Assembly (NCBI GenBank): GCA_020638995.1
Contig: JACKHM010000002.1
Span: 2,046,001 to 2,110,000 of the forward strand
DNA: 64,000 nt
Direction of reading: 5' to 3'
DNA from: Planctomycetaceae bacterium
GTDB taxonomy: Bacteria > Planctomycetota > Planctomycetia > Pirellulales > Pirellulaceae
Shown here: positions 53,030 to 62,585 of the stretch, piece after piece
Position numbering within the stretch: position 1 is the first letter of the stretch
Layout of the letters: every line of letters starts with the position of its first letter
The notes under the pieces: model-generated
Databases searched by the model: none
Seen by the model: only the letters and a program-made list of their open reading frames with translations
Told to the model about the DNA's origin: nothing
Program-made: the position numbers and the translations under genes

Positions 53030-54013
53030 TCACGATTCTTGCAACCTCTCGGCTAATGTTTCCAGCTGTTTTTTTCCGGGACCGCTATCGATGTACGAGA
53101 CAGCGATTTGTGTGAGGGCATTGATGTTCGTTCGGTCGGCGTTATCCATGTCATCGTAGGCGTCGTCCAGCGGTACTTGAAAGCGGAAGTAGCTGTCCGG
53201 CTCAATCAATTGGCTGGCCACGTAGTTCATCGCGTCGGCAGAACCGTCGAACAACACATCGACAATGGGAATGGCCCACTCCAGAGCCCCCCACGCCTTG
53301 GCATTTTCTGCGGTTATCGGTCGCGTGGTCTCGCCCGTTCCTAGACTGGCAACCAGAAAGTCGCTCAGATCGTAGCCCTTACCGACACTTGTCTTGTTAA
53401 TTCTGACACCCTCTGCGATGGCGCAAGCCGTGGGGTTGTTCGCAAACACGCCGCCATCGATCAGAGGCACTTCCGCGCCGCCCAACCCCAAGGTGTGAGC
53501 GGGGAAGTAAGTCGGAGCGGAAGCCGACGCTTTGCAAACCTCCCAGACCCGCAGTTTTTTGTGCGTTTCCCGGGAACTCTTGAAGACCATCGGGTTCCGA
53601 GAAAACGTATCGTACGAAGTCACAATCGTCGGCTTGATCTTGAGCGAGCCGAATAGCGATGTCTTGAAAATATCCTTCAGCACCTTCTCAAGTCCCTTTC
53701 CGTCGTACTTCGGCGCACTGGTTCCATCGCTGAACAGCCGCCCTGCACGGCTGAGCAACCGCCATCCCATGCTGGGGAAGACTTCTTTCCCTCGCTCGGT
53801 ATACAACTCGACGATCTTCTGGGCGCTGAAGCCTCGCGACACTCCGCACGCCAGGATCGAACCGGTTGAAGTACCCGCCACCAAGTCGAAGTAGGAATGC
53901 AAAGGCTTGGGCAATTGTGCCTCTAGGCGCTGTAGCCAGATGGCCGTCATCAATCCCCGAATGCCCCCACCGTCCAGTGACAAGATCCGATATCTTTTTC
54001 TCGCCATAATCAC
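53030..54013 (-). CDS. patatin-like phospholipase
   Basis: The 327-residue protein has the patatin catalytic dyad: the oxyanion motif DGGGIRG at residues 14-20, the nucleophile elbow GTSTG (Ser49) and the Asp in IDGGVFANNP (Asp186). It hydrolyses acyl lipids, likely in the cytoplasm at the membrane. The fold resembles the CBASS effector CapV, but I see no cyclase, E1/E2 or JAB gene nearby. The membrane protein gene at 54425 is upstream in the same direction, so a functional pair is possible. The start ATG 54013 or 54007. Confidence 0.9.
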   Translation of the reverse strand: MIMARKRYRILSLDGGGIRGLMTAIWLQRLEAQLPKPLHSYFDLVAGTSTGSILACGVSRGFSAQKIVELYTERGKEVFPSMGWRLLSRAGRLFSDGTSAPKYDGKGLEKVLKDIFKTSLFGSLKIKPTIVTSYDTFSRNPMVFKSSRETHKKLRVWEVCKASASAPTYFPAHTLGLGGAEVPLIDGGVFANNPTACAIAEGVRINKTSVGKGYDLSDFLVASLGTGETTRPITAENAKAWGALEWAIPIVDVLFDGSADAMNYVASQLIEPDSYFRFQVPLDDAYDDMDNADRTNINALTQIAVSYIDSGPGKKQLETLAERLQES

Positions 54014-54424
54014 TTTCTCCCCTCAAGTCCTATGGTTACGAGACCAGTTCGCTCCCACAACTAGTCGTCCGAACGCTTTCCCGCGTTCCGAAACCGACAA
54101 TTCTAGTTGGATGCAGTCATTTTGAGGTGCTCCGCCTTACAAGCACCTCGTCTACTGAAAAAGCGGTAGTTCCTCGACGGCCCTACTTCTCACCTACCTC
54201 AACGTGATCAACCTAGTCCGTTTACTTTTCAAAAGCAAACAGAAAAACGGGGGCCCTGCGACAAGCTACCGCATCACGCTTCAAGAATTGAGCGATCACG
54301 CATCGGTGAGTCCCGGTGAGATGGGATACCAAGAGAAGCCGATCTTCCGCGGTCCGTCCGAATTGCTTTCGAAAGGCATACCGTGGAAGTAGTTCTCGCT
54401 TCGCGCTCGAACGTCAGCTCAGGA
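54014..54424. other. gap upstream of the patatin gene
   Basis: This 411-base gap holds one weak plus frame (54204-54392, GTG start, 62 residues, LQELSDHASVSPGEMG) without a ribosome-binding site. Nothing else is recognisable. The patatin promoter should lie near 54014-54150. Confidence 0.45.
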
Positions 54425-55318
54425 TCAACCTTGCGTGGCGAACAATGCAGCCACGACAAGCCGCAGTCTAGACATAAACTCTGACGCACCAAAGCCAACA
54501 AGTGCTGTAATGCTGAGCCACCACACGTTGCTGCGTGGGTTCTGGTTGTCGATCTCTAAAAAGCCGGACATGATCATGCTGATCGCCAGCATTCCCAGCA
54601 CAAAACCAATCAGAGGGCGCATCACGTACCACGGCCACCACGTTACTACGTCCAGTTGCGGCGGCTCTTTGAAACAGACGTTTCGTACAAAGTCCCACAT
54701 CGACCGGAGTTGCACACCAACCATGCCACAACACCCGCCCAGCAACAGCAAGGCAAGGATGTTTTGGTTGATCAGCCGAATCGATGCTGTGGCGAGGTCA
54801 TCAATCGCCGCCAGATACGATTTTACATCCTTTTCATAGCGGGTGGCGTCCTCTGGCGGAATCGCAGTCGCTGCGGGAAACAAGGCGACCAGCTTCAGAC
54901 GCATCTCGTCACTCATCGGCCCCATGATCACAAGTTGATCCGATTCAGCTTTGCAATCGTTTGAACGAATGTATCGAAAGCCTACGGGCCCGGGAGTCAA
55001 TTTTACTTCAGATTCTCGTCTCCACTCAACGGTGATGTCGGCCATCGTAACCGCTTGAAGTCGCTCAAGCGCCATACCTGCCAAGAATAGCGACACAATT
55101 GTCCACAATAGAAGTAGCACAGCGAGTGTGATCTTCTGTTTGTCGGTGGCGGGGTGTGCGACTTCGGCCTCGACGACTGTTGGAGTGGGCGCAGTTGGCG
55201 TCCGCGGATCGGCGGTGTCCCTAGCAGCTAGAGGGTTGGTGACGGGCGTGACAGCCCCTGGCCCACCCGACCCCACAGCCTCTCCACCCTCGCCTCGCCG
55301 TACAACTTTCTTTGCCAT
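54425..55318 (-). CDS. membrane hypothetical protein
   Basis: The 297-residue protein has a disordered N-terminus of about 60 residues (Gly, Pro, Thr, Val), then a membrane helix (TLAVLLLLWTIVSLFLAGMAL), a soluble loop of about 100 residues with a few acidic patches, and three more helices (NILALLLLGGCCGMVGVQL; MRPLIGFVLGMLAISMIMSGF; LSITALVGFGASEFMSRLRL). It is not a known family. The distance of about 410 bases to the patatin gene is large, but the same-strand layout suggests a link. Confidence 0.65.
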   Translation of the reverse strand: MAKKVVRRGEGGEAVGSGGPGAVTPVTNPLAARDTADPRTPTAPTPTVVEAEVAHPATDKQKITLAVLLLLWTIVSLFLAGMALERLQAVTMADITVEWRRESEVKLTPGPVGFRYIRSNDCKAESDQLVIMGPMSDEMRLKLVALFPAATAIPPEDATRYEKDVKSYLAAIDDLATASIRLINQNILALLLLGGCCGMVGVQLRSMWDFVRNVCFKEPPQLDVVTWWPWYVMRPLIGFVLGMLAISMIMSGFLEIDNQNPRSNVWWLSITALVGFGASEFMSRLRLVVAALFATQG

Positions 55319-55500
55319 GACCTAAACCTCCTCACGATCGCAACCCAGTGCACGCTTGCGAACTCGCCCAAGAAATGCCGAAAGATAGATCCACCACGAA
55401 CGCTTCAACAATAAATCGATGGAGTCAGGATTTCAAGGTTTTGCGTCTCGTGCGGCCGCGCAGCGCGATGACGACACCTGTTGCCTGCTACCAGCGAGCA

Positions 55501-55519
55501 TCACTTGGAAAGTGATGGC
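55501..55519 (+). repeat. palindromic intergenic repeat copy
   Basis: TCACTTGGAAAGTGATGGC; identical to the copy at 62476-62494. With its neighbours it forms an 8-bp stem (CATCACTT/AAGTGATG, 55499-55517) with loop GGA. Confidence 0.7.
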
Positions 55520-55569
55520 TACATTGACTGCAACCGCGTGACGTCAAATCCTTCGCGACAAAACTCACA

Positions 55570-58500
55570 TCAATCGTTTGATTCTGTGCTAGTTCCGCCG
55601 GGCAGCGGCACCTGGCTGGGCGACATGAGATATCCGATCAAATCGCGGACTTGGTCCGAGGTCATCACGTCGAGTTGGCGCTCGGGCATCATTGATAAGT
55701 TTGAAATTCGGAACTCTTCGATGTCGTCACGCAACAGCACTATTCGCTCGGTGGCTGTCTGCATCGTGATCGTGCGATCATTCTCTTCCGTCACGATACC
55801 GCTTACCACTCGGCCATCTGTCATCAATGCGATCGACAGATGAAAGTTCTTTGACACCGTAGCACTTGGATCGACCGTGTTTTCCAATAGGTAGTTCAGG
55901 TTGTTCCGTTGCGATCCGGTCAGATCGGGTCCGATCTGTCCACCGGTTCCAAACAATCGGTGGCACTTGCCACAGTTTTGGTTGAAGATCGCACGCCCTT
56001 CCGAAAGATCTGCCATGGCTAGTACTTCCGGAGTGAGCTGCTCGCGATAGTGACCAATACGAGTCAGCTTCTCTGACGAAATCGCCTTCAACTCAGGCCA
56101 AAGACGATCAATCTTCTCGTTGATTGCCGCATTGCCAAGCAGCTGCATTTGCCGCAATTGAAATGGCGACACTTGGTCTCGACCTATCTTGCCTGTCGAT
56201 ACCGCAGCAAGGAGGGCCTCAATCGAAGGCTGTCGCGCGGTTAAAGTCGTAATCGCTTCTCGCCGGGTTGGCTCTCGGCGAAACGAATTGTATCGCTCGA
56301 TGATTAGCTGTGGTGTCTTGGGGTCGTCGAACGCCGCCAATCCACGGATGGCATCAGTTCCAAGATCCCGATCCGACAGCAGATTCTGGAGTAGCGGCAC
56401 GATAGATTCGTCGCGAGCTTCGACGAGCGTATGGATCGCCGCACGACGTGCAGACAAACCAGACTCGTTGCCTTTCGCAATCTGATACAACTCGTCCATC
56501 GCTCGACCGTCGCCGAAGACAACAGAAAGATCACGGCTAATTGATCGGTTCCGTTCGTCGGGGCTCTTTGCAAGAGTCGCAGCGATGGCTGTCCAATTCT
56601 TCGGTGCTTCTGCCTTACGCCAGCCTTTCAGGGAGACTTCCATTCCAGCTAGTATGTCGCGTTCAAAACTTTCCTCGCGGCCGACACCAAGTAGGGCAAC
56701 AAGTTGGTCGACAGCCGACGGTTGCCTTTCAATCTCGCTTGTGATTCGACGTGCGATATGTTCTCGCACAAGAGGCAATTTGCTGGCTGCCGCCAGCTGG
56801 ATCGCCTGCGTAGGGTACTCGGCCACCGCTGGTTCGATGCCATACCAGACCATTAATGGATAGGTAGGATCTCCGGAAAACGCTTCTTTATCGGCGAGTG
56901 CGATCGCCAGATCCCAGCGATCACCATTCGGTAACTGCCTCAGCGCCGAAGCAAGAAATGTCAGTACAAGTCCAGAAGATTCTGTCGTCACACGAGCTTC
57001 GAATGCCTTCCTCACCGTGGTCGTGACCGTACCCGAATCCACAAGTAATTTAACGGCCCAGGTTCGAACGTGTTCATTTTCGTGGCCCAACTGTTTGAGT
57101 AGCCATGGCTCGGTCACACCGCCAGTGACATACAGCGTCCACATGGCTCGCAACTTTCGCGTCACATCATCGTTGCGGTCAAAGATATCTCGTAACATCC
57201 GATGTGCGGCGTCCAAATCCCTGCCTGCGACCGCTCGTTCCTGCAGCACACGGCGACTATTCCTCACATACCAATCGTTCGAGTGAAGTTGAAACTTAAC
57301 CAAGTCGTTGTCGCCGAGCGAGGCGAGATCGGTCGCGCCCGTCAACTTAGGCCGACCGTAAGTCACTTTGTAAATCCGCCCTGACGAACGATGAATGCCA
57401 TCGTTGTCATGACACTCACCAATATCCGACCAATCCGCGATATAGACGCCGCCATCCGCACCAGTCACAAGCTCTATTCCGCGGAACCACGGGTCGGTTG
57501 TCCGCAAAAAGTCCGGTTCATGTTTCCCGACATAGGTTGCGCCGGCTCGCTCCAGACGATCACAATTGACTCGCAATCCGTGCAGGTTGCAGGCGAACAG
57601 CTCGTTTCGATACTTTGCCGGCCAATTATCGCCCAAGTAGATCATCATCCCGCAGTGTGCATGACCACCGCCGGCATCGTCTGTTGTCGGCGTGACGCCA
57701 AGTTTCTTGATGTCGTGCCATGCTTCTTTTGTATCCCAGTGATAGTGGTCGGCCGTTTGTGGCAAAAGCTGGTAGACGTGCGAGTCGAAATGCTCGCCGA
57801 ACATTCTTTGATAATAAGCGCCCGGAATCACATGCCACAAATGACCGATCACGGTGTTAATAAAGAACATCTGTCCATGGTCGTCCCAATCCATTCCCCA
57901 TGGATTCGTCGTGCCGCTGCATACGACTTCAAACTTTTTGGTCGTCGGATGAAAACGCCAGATGCCACAGTCGACTTGTGTCCTGTGCTCCGGAGCAGTT
58001 TCAGGCGCGCCGACCAGCGAGGTCGTCGTGATCCCATGCCTGCCGTACAGCCACCCGTCGGGTCCCCAGCGAAGTCCATTGACGATGTTGTGCCGAATCA
58101 CGTCATCGTTCCATCCGTTCAAGACCACCACCGGCTCAGCGTCGGGCACATCATCTCGATCGCGATCAGGGATGAACAGCAGATCAGGAGCGCACAGCGC
58201 CCACACACCACCGAAACCAATTTCAATACTGGTCAGTTTACTTGCCTGATCCCAGAACACTGTTCGCTTGTCGAATCGCCCGTCACCGTCACCATCTTCG
58301 AGGATCACGATCCGATCCTTGAGTTTCGTTTCGTAATTCGTTTTACTCTCGGCATAGGTATAACACTCAGCGACCCACAATCTTCCCCGCTCGTCCGTGG
58401 CCAGAGCGATCGGTTGATTGACGTCTGGTTCGCTAGCGAAGAGGGAGACTTGAAACTCCTCGGGGACAGAAATGCGCGAGACAGCTTCTTCTGGCGAGAG

Positions 58501-58629
58501 AAACTTCTCCGTCAGCTCTTGCGTATCGAACGGCATGGGAAACTCGTCCGCGGAGCTTACCTCGACTGACGCGACGAGGGTGAAAAGCATGATGAACAAT
58601 CGGTGGACGCGGCGTTTTGCGTGAACCAT
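55570..58629 (-). CDS. PVC-type haem-binding protein, large
   Basis: The 1019-residue exported protein has a signal peptide (HRLFIMLFTLVASVEVSSA), a beta-propeller-like dehydrogenase domain (FASEPDVNQPIALATDERGRLWVAECYTYAE; GLRWGPDGWLYGRHGI; GGVYIADWSDIGECHDNDGIHRSSGRIYKVTYG), a long HEAT-like helical middle, and a C-terminal cytochrome c domain with CGKCHRLFG (about residue 885), followed by GPDLTG and SQRNNLNYLLENTVDPSATVSKNF. These proteins are planctomycete hallmarks and may oxidise sugars or sugar acids in the periplasm. The ATG at 58629 fits the signal peptide; the frame opens at 58731. Confidence 0.9.
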   Translation of the reverse strand: MVHAKRRVHRLFIMLFTLVASVEVSSADEFPMPFDTQELTEKFLSPEEAVSRISVPEEFQVSLFASEPDVNQPIALATDERGRLWVAECYTYAESKTNYETKLKDRIVILEDGDGDGRFDKRTVFWDQASKLTSIEIGFGGVWALCAPDLLFIPDRDRDDVPDAEPVVVLNGWNDDVIRHNIVNGLRWGPDGWLYGRHGITTTSLVGAPETAPEHRTQVDCGIWRFHPTTKKFEVVCSGTTNPWGMDWDDHGQMFFINTVIGHLWHVIPGAYYQRMFGEHFDSHVYQLLPQTADHYHWDTKEAWHDIKKLGVTPTTDDAGGGHAHCGMMIYLGDNWPAKYRNELFACNLHGLRVNCDRLERAGATYVGKHEPDFLRTTDPWFRGIELVTGADGGVYIADWSDIGECHDNDGIHRSSGRIYKVTYGRPKLTGATDLASLGDNDLVKFQLHSNDWYVRNSRRVLQERAVAGRDLDAAHRMLRDIFDRNDDVTRKLRAMWTLYVTGGVTEPWLLKQLGHENEHVRTWAVKLLVDSGTVTTTVRKAFEARVTTESSGLVLTFLASALRQLPNGDRWDLAIALADKEAFSGDPTYPLMVWYGIEPAVAEYPTQAIQLAAASKLPLVREHIARRITSEIERQPSAVDQLVALLGVGREESFERDILAGMEVSLKGWRKAEAPKNWTAIAATLAKSPDERNRSISRDLSVVFGDGRAMDELYQIAKGNESGLSARRAAIHTLVEARDESIVPLLQNLLSDRDLGTDAIRGLAAFDDPKTPQLIIERYNSFRREPTRREAITTLTARQPSIEALLAAVSTGKIGRDQVSPFQLRQMQLLGNAAINEKIDRLWPELKAISSEKLTRIGHYREQLTPEVLAMADLSEGRAIFNQNCGKCHRLFGTGGQIGPDLTGSQRNNLNYLLENTVDPSATVSKNFHLSIALMTDGRVVSGIVTEENDRTITMQTATERIVLLRDDIEEFRISNLSMMPERQLDVMTSDQVRDLIGYLMSPSQVPLPGGTSTESND

Positions 58630-58823
58630 CGGCAGAGAACTCCTCGACTCGGTGGGCAGATTAACGGGCTGGCAGGAACACCGAACTATCATAGTCGATT
58701 CACGACTCGCTGTTGCAAGTGTTTCGAACATTGAAACTCGGCCTCGTTGCTAGACTTGGCGACCGGAATGCGACCATAATGGTGGCTCGAACAAAAACTC
58801 ACAACTCCTCAAGGAGGTTTTCG

Positions 58824-59723
58824 ATGAAGTGCTCACGACGCGAGATGTTTCAAGTGGCTGCCGGCGTCGCCGGAGCTGCCGCGGTCGGGTCGACGGTGTC
58901 GGCTCAAGTTCCGAAAGATGCTGTTGCCGAGGACTTCAAAATCACAAACGGTCGCATCAAGCAATCGGTCATGGGTTGGTGCTTCAATCCAATGCCTGCT
59001 GCCGAACTGGCGAAGCACGCCAAGGAAGTTGGCTTGATTGGTATCGAAGGGATTCCTGCGGAATCTTATGGAGCGGCGAGAAAACTGGGCTTGGAGATAT
59101 CGCTCGTCAGTAGCCACGGCTTTGCCAAAGGGCCGTTCACACGCGAGAACCACGAATATTGCATCCAAGTATTGCGTGAAAAGATTGATTTAGCAGCCGA
59201 AGTTGGTTGTGCAAATGTAATCACGTTCACGGGGATGCGTGAAGCCGGCATTACCGACGAACAAGGTGCTCAAAATTGTGTTGATTGTTGGAAGCAGGTG
59301 ATCGGATACGCCGAGGAGAAGAAAGTCAACTTGGCACTCGAACATTTGAATTCTCGCGACAACAGTCATCCAATGAAGGGGCATCCGGGCTACTTCGGCG
59401 ACGATGTCGACTTTTGCGTCGATCTCATTCGCCGCGTCGATCATCCGAATATGAAGCTGCTGTTCGACATCTACCATGTCCAAATCATGAATGGAGATGT
59501 CATACGCCGCATCAGAAAGTACCAGGATGTCATCGCACACTACCACACTGCTGGGAACCCAGGCCGGGGCGAACTGGACGATACACAGGAAATCAATTAT
59601 CCGGCGATCATGAACGCCATTCTCGAAACCGGCTATACCGGCTTCGTCACGCAGGAATTCATTCCTACCTGGGAGAATAAAATTCATGCTTTGCGTCACG
59701 GTGCCAGCGTGTGCGACGTCTAG
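58824..59723 (+). CDS. hydroxypyruvate isomerase-like TIM-barrel protein, Tat-exported
   Basis: The 299-residue protein has a Tat signal (SRREMFQVAAGVAGAAAVGSTVSA) and a xylose-isomerase-like TIM barrel of the hydroxypyruvate isomerase type: MGWCFNPMPAAELAKHAKEVGLIGIEGI, ALEHLNSRDNSH, LLFDIYHVQIMNGDVIRRI and GYTGFVTQEFIPTWE. Glu/Asp/His metal ligands of this fold are seen in EHLN, FDIYH and the TQEF motif. It probably isomerises a sugar. AAGGAGG at 58811-58817, six bases before ATG 58824, fixes the start. It is followed 34 bases on by an oxidoreductase gene. Confidence 0.88.
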   Translation: MKCSRREMFQVAAGVAGAAAVGSTVSAQVPKDAVAEDFKITNGRIKQSVMGWCFNPMPAAELAKHAKEVGLIGIEGIPAESYGAARKLGLEISLVSSHGFAKGPFTRENHEYCIQVLREKIDLAAEVGCANVITFTGMREAGITDEQGAQNCVDCWKQVIGYAEEKKVNLALEHLNSRDNSHPMKGHPGYFGDDVDFCVDLIRRVDHPNMKLLFDIYHVQIMNGDVIRRIRKYQDVIAHYHTAGNPGRGELDDTQEINYPAIMNAILETGYTGFVTQEFIPTWENKIHALRHGASVCDV

Positions 59724-59757
59724 TCAGAGTAAGTCCCTTGCATCAAAGGATTGCCGG

Positions 59758-60843
59758 ATGACGATCAATCGCCGAGAGTTCGTGATGAGTTCCGCAACAG
59801 TGACCGCCGGAGTTACGATGGTCTGCGGCGGATATCATCTATCCGGTGCTGAACATCAAAGAATTAAAGTTGGACAAATTGGCACCAAGCATGCCCATGC
59901 CTCGGGAAAAATGGACACGCTTAGAAAGTTTAGCGATCTCTACGAAGTTGTCGGAGTTGTGGAACCCGATGAACAGCGGTGGCAACAGCTGAAGGACACG
60001 AACACCTATCGCGACCTGAAGCGAATGTCTGAGACAGAACTACTCAACGTATCTGGACTGCAGGCCGTCGCCGTCGAAACCGAGGTACGTGAACTCTTAT
60101 GCGTCGCCGAACGATGTGTGGCGGCCGGAATGCACATCCATCTAGACAAGCCTGCTGGTGAATCACTTAGCCACTTCAAACGTGTCCTCGACGATGCCAC
60201 GCGTCAGCAGCTTGTCGTACAGATGGGATACATGTTCCGATACAATCCAGCATTTCAGTTGGCATTCCGCGCCGCTAGAGAAGGCTGGTTCGGGCATGTT
60301 TTTGAAGTTCATGCGGTAATGAGCAAACTTATCGGTACAGAATCGCGACGCGAGCTCGCCGCCTATGCGGGAGGCTCGATGTTTGAATTAGGTTGTCACG
60401 TTATCGACGCCGTCGTGAAGGTACTCGGGCGTCCGACAGATATCACCGCGTTCAACAGAAAGACCTTTGCCAAACAAGATTCCTTGCTCGACAACTGTTT
60501 GGCAGTGCTGGAGTATCCTTCGGCGACCGCCACAGTGCGGAGTTCCGTTGTCGAATATGACGGAGGTCGGCGGCGGCAATTCGTCGTTTGCGGTGACCGG
60601 GGCTCAATCGACATCAAACCACTCGAAGCGCCGCGTGCCGTTCTGGCGATCGACGAAACGCATGGCACCTACGCCAAAGGAACGCGCGAAGTCACACTGA
60701 CGCCGCTCGGAGGCCGATATGATGGAGATTTCCTAGACTTGGCCAAAATCATCCGAGGCGAGAAACAACACGACTTCCCGCCAGAACATGACCTCGCAGT
60801 CCAGGAAGTCGTCTTAAAAGCAAGCGACTTGCCGATCGACTGA
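59758..60843 (+). CDS. Gfo/Idh/MocA-family oxidoreductase, exported
   Basis: The 361-residue protein has a Tat-like start (NRREFVMSSATVTAGVTMVCGG), a Rossmann-type NAD(P) domain (KVGQIGTKHAHASGK; YEVVGVVEPDEQRW), the HIHLDKPAGESLSHFKRVLDDA motif and the AYAGGSMFELGCHVIDAVVKVLGRP catalytic helix. The EKP of the family reads DKP here. It oxidises or reduces sugars. It pairs with the isomerase-like gene as a short operon. The ATG at 59758 is the start. Confidence 0.88.
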   Translation: MTINRREFVMSSATVTAGVTMVCGGYHLSGAEHQRIKVGQIGTKHAHASGKMDTLRKFSDLYEVVGVVEPDEQRWQQLKDTNTYRDLKRMSETELLNVSGLQAVAVETEVRELLCVAERCVAAGMHIHLDKPAGESLSHFKRVLDDATRQQLVVQMGYMFRYNPAFQLAFRAAREGWFGHVFEVHAVMSKLIGTESRRELAAYAGGSMFELGCHVIDAVVKVLGRPTDITAFNRKTFAKQDSLLDNCLAVLEYPSATATVRSSVVEYDGGRRRQFVVCGDRGSIDIKPLEAPRAVLAIDETHGTYAKGTREVTLTPLGGRYDGDFLDLAKIIRGEKQHDFPPEHDLAVQEVVLKASDLPID

Positions 60844-61036
60844 GCCGTTTCTCGGTGCAGACCGATTCGCGAGTGTTAAAGCGCGGTAGCTGGGCAAGGT
60901 CCCCCGATCTCACAACGGACGACTCCCCGTTTGACAATCTTTGGTGTCGCATCGCAAGATAGATGCATTGGCGGAATGCTCTTCCCCGGTCGCTTCTGAC
61001 ACAACTCTCCACATACTCTCCTGTGCTTGGTCCCAG

Positions 61037-61591
61037 ATGCCCGACATCGACGAGTCGCAATTGATCGACGCATCGCTCCAGGGCAACTCGGCGGCATTCG
61101 GACAACTTGTGCAGATTCATCAGAATCGGCTGTTTAACGCGATGGCTCACTTTTGCGGGAATGCCACCGAAGCTGAAGACGTCGTGCAAGAGGCGTTTGT
61201 CCAAGCGTATCTGAAACTAGCCAAGTTTCAGCAGAACAGCCAGTTTTATACGTGGCTGTACCGAATCGCATTTAATACTGCGATCAGCCGCAAACGCCGT
61301 AAACGTGTCGAAGCATCCGTTGACAAGAGCCGCGAGAACACGGGGCTCGAACCGACAGACGACGGCGATGCGCCCGGCGACCAAATGATTCGCGAAGAAC
61401 AAGCGGCCCAAGTCCACCGCGCGTTGGCCGCGCTCACCGACGAACATCGAGAAATCTTGGTGCTGCGTGAAATGGAGGGCTGTGACTACGAACAGATTGC
61501 AGAAACGCTGTCGATTAATGTTGGAACCGTTCGCAGTCGGCTGCATCGGGCCAGAATGCAACTGAAAGAACGACTACAAGAACTTGGCTAA
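61037..61591 (+). CDS. ECF-type RNA polymerase sigma factor
   Basis: The 184-residue protein has the sigma-70 region 2 (HQNRLFNAMAHFCGNATEAEDVVQEAFVQAYLKLAKFQ; TWLYRIAFNTAISRKRR) and region 4 (ALAALTDEHREILVLREMEGCDYEQIAETLSINVGTVRSRLHRARMQLKERL). No anti-sigma gene is next to it. The ATG at 61037 begins MPDIDESQLIDASLQGNSAAF, a normal ECF start. It converges with the SRAP gene (16 bases between). Confidence 0.92.
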   Translation: MPDIDESQLIDASLQGNSAAFGQLVQIHQNRLFNAMAHFCGNATEAEDVVQEAFVQAYLKLAKFQQNSQFYTWLYRIAFNTAISRKRRKRVEASVDKSRENTGLEPTDDGDAPGDQMIREEQAAQVHRALAALTDEHREILVLREMEGCDYEQIAETLSINVGTVRSRLHRARMQLKERLQELG

Positions 61592-61607
61592 TCACCACAA
61601 GAACAGC

Positions 61608-62300
61608 TCACACCTTTTCGCCCTTTGGTACGTGCTCCACGATCATCTTCGCTGCATCGTACGGCTCGAACAACGAGGCCAATTGTGAATGCTCAGTTAT
61701 GTCGGTCGAGCAATAGCGCCGGCAATTGTCTAAGTCTGTCAGCACGACGGGCTGCCGAAGCCGCCCGGAGCGCGTCGTCCGCACCAACTCGTTCGGTTCA
61801 GTCGTCAGCATGACACAACTGTCAACCGCCGCGACACCTTCCACCGGAGACTCCCAACGAGCCCACAACGCAGGAATGAAGAACGCTCGATGATCGGTCA
61901 ACCGATAGTGTGCTTGCCCGCCGTCAATGTGTGGCTCGAAGAAACTCGTCGCCAGCATCAAGCAACGCTGCGTCTTGAACGAGAACTTCCAAGGCCATGT
62001 TGAATGAACCGTTTCACACCGAGCGTTAATCTTGTTGCGTTGAAATCGCTTGCGATCTTTGATGATATCCGTGGCGGACGAAGCGTCCTTGGAAGGCTTC
62101 CATGAACTCGGCAGCAGGCCCCACGAGCTTACTTGGGCTTTCCAGTTCTCCTTGGAATCCAATCGCAAAGTGGTGACATTGTACGTTGGATAGAAGTCGC
62201 CCGTGGAAAACAACCCCGGGGTCAACTGCAGCTCGAATGCAGCCAATATCTGATTGCCGTACTCCAGAAAATCATCTTCAACTTTATATCGAGCACACAT
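61608..62300 (-). CDS. SRAP (SOS-associated peptidase, YedK-type)
   Basis: The 230-residue protein crosslinks abasic sites in single-stranded DNA through its Cys2 (MCARYKVEDD after Met removal). The other active residues are visible: N in KINARCETVH, and TSFFEPH. The pattern FSTGDFYPTYNVT and WGLLPSSWKPSKD is typical. The ATG at 62300 fixes Cys2; the upstream frame to 62522 is a shadow. It may be SOS-controlled, but no clear LexA box was seen. Confidence 0.9.
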   Translation of the reverse strand: MCARYKVEDDFLEYGNQILAAFELQLTPGLFSTGDFYPTYNVTTLRLDSKENWKAQVSSWGLLPSSWKPSKDASSATDIIKDRKRFQRNKINARCETVHSTWPWKFSFKTQRCLMLATSFFEPHIDGGQAHYRLTDHRAFFIPALWARWESPVEGVAAVDSCVMLTTEPNELVRTTRSGRLRQPVVLTDLDNCRRYCSTDITEHSQLASLFEPYDAAKMIVEHVPKGEKV

Positions 62301-62475
62301 GAATATTCGCAGCGGGCCAACATGGCTTCTCGCCCGTGTTGGAATTTGAGGCCAAAACACTTTACGATTGGCAACGATTGTATCCGAGGCAATTCGAGCA
62401 AGGTAGAATAGGCCCAACCGCAATGCCGGTCGACGTCTCCTGCGTGGCCGTGACTTTCCAACTGGCGAGTGATCG

Positions 62476-62494
62476 TCACTTGGAAAGTGATGGC
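62476..62494 (+). repeat. palindromic intergenic repeat copy
   Basis: TCACTTGGAAAGTGATGGC; identical to the copy at 55501-55519. Both lie in intergenic gaps; this one is upstream of the SRAP gene, in the divergent spacer before the sulfatase. Confidence 0.7.
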
Positions 62495-62585
62495 CACAGC
62501 GAGCTCGAGTCGGAGAGAACATTCTGTTTTTGGGAGTTGTCTCCCCATTTCCGCCATTTCACGATACTCGAATAAGGCCTTTAAC

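Noticed and set aside
53030..55318. CBASS or other defence system based on the patatin
   Set aside because: No nucleotide cyclase, ubiquitin-like or other partner gene is found nearby.
57391..58569. A 392-residue plus-strand frame
   Set aside because: It lies entirely antisense to the haem-binding protein gene, whose domains and haem motif are clear.
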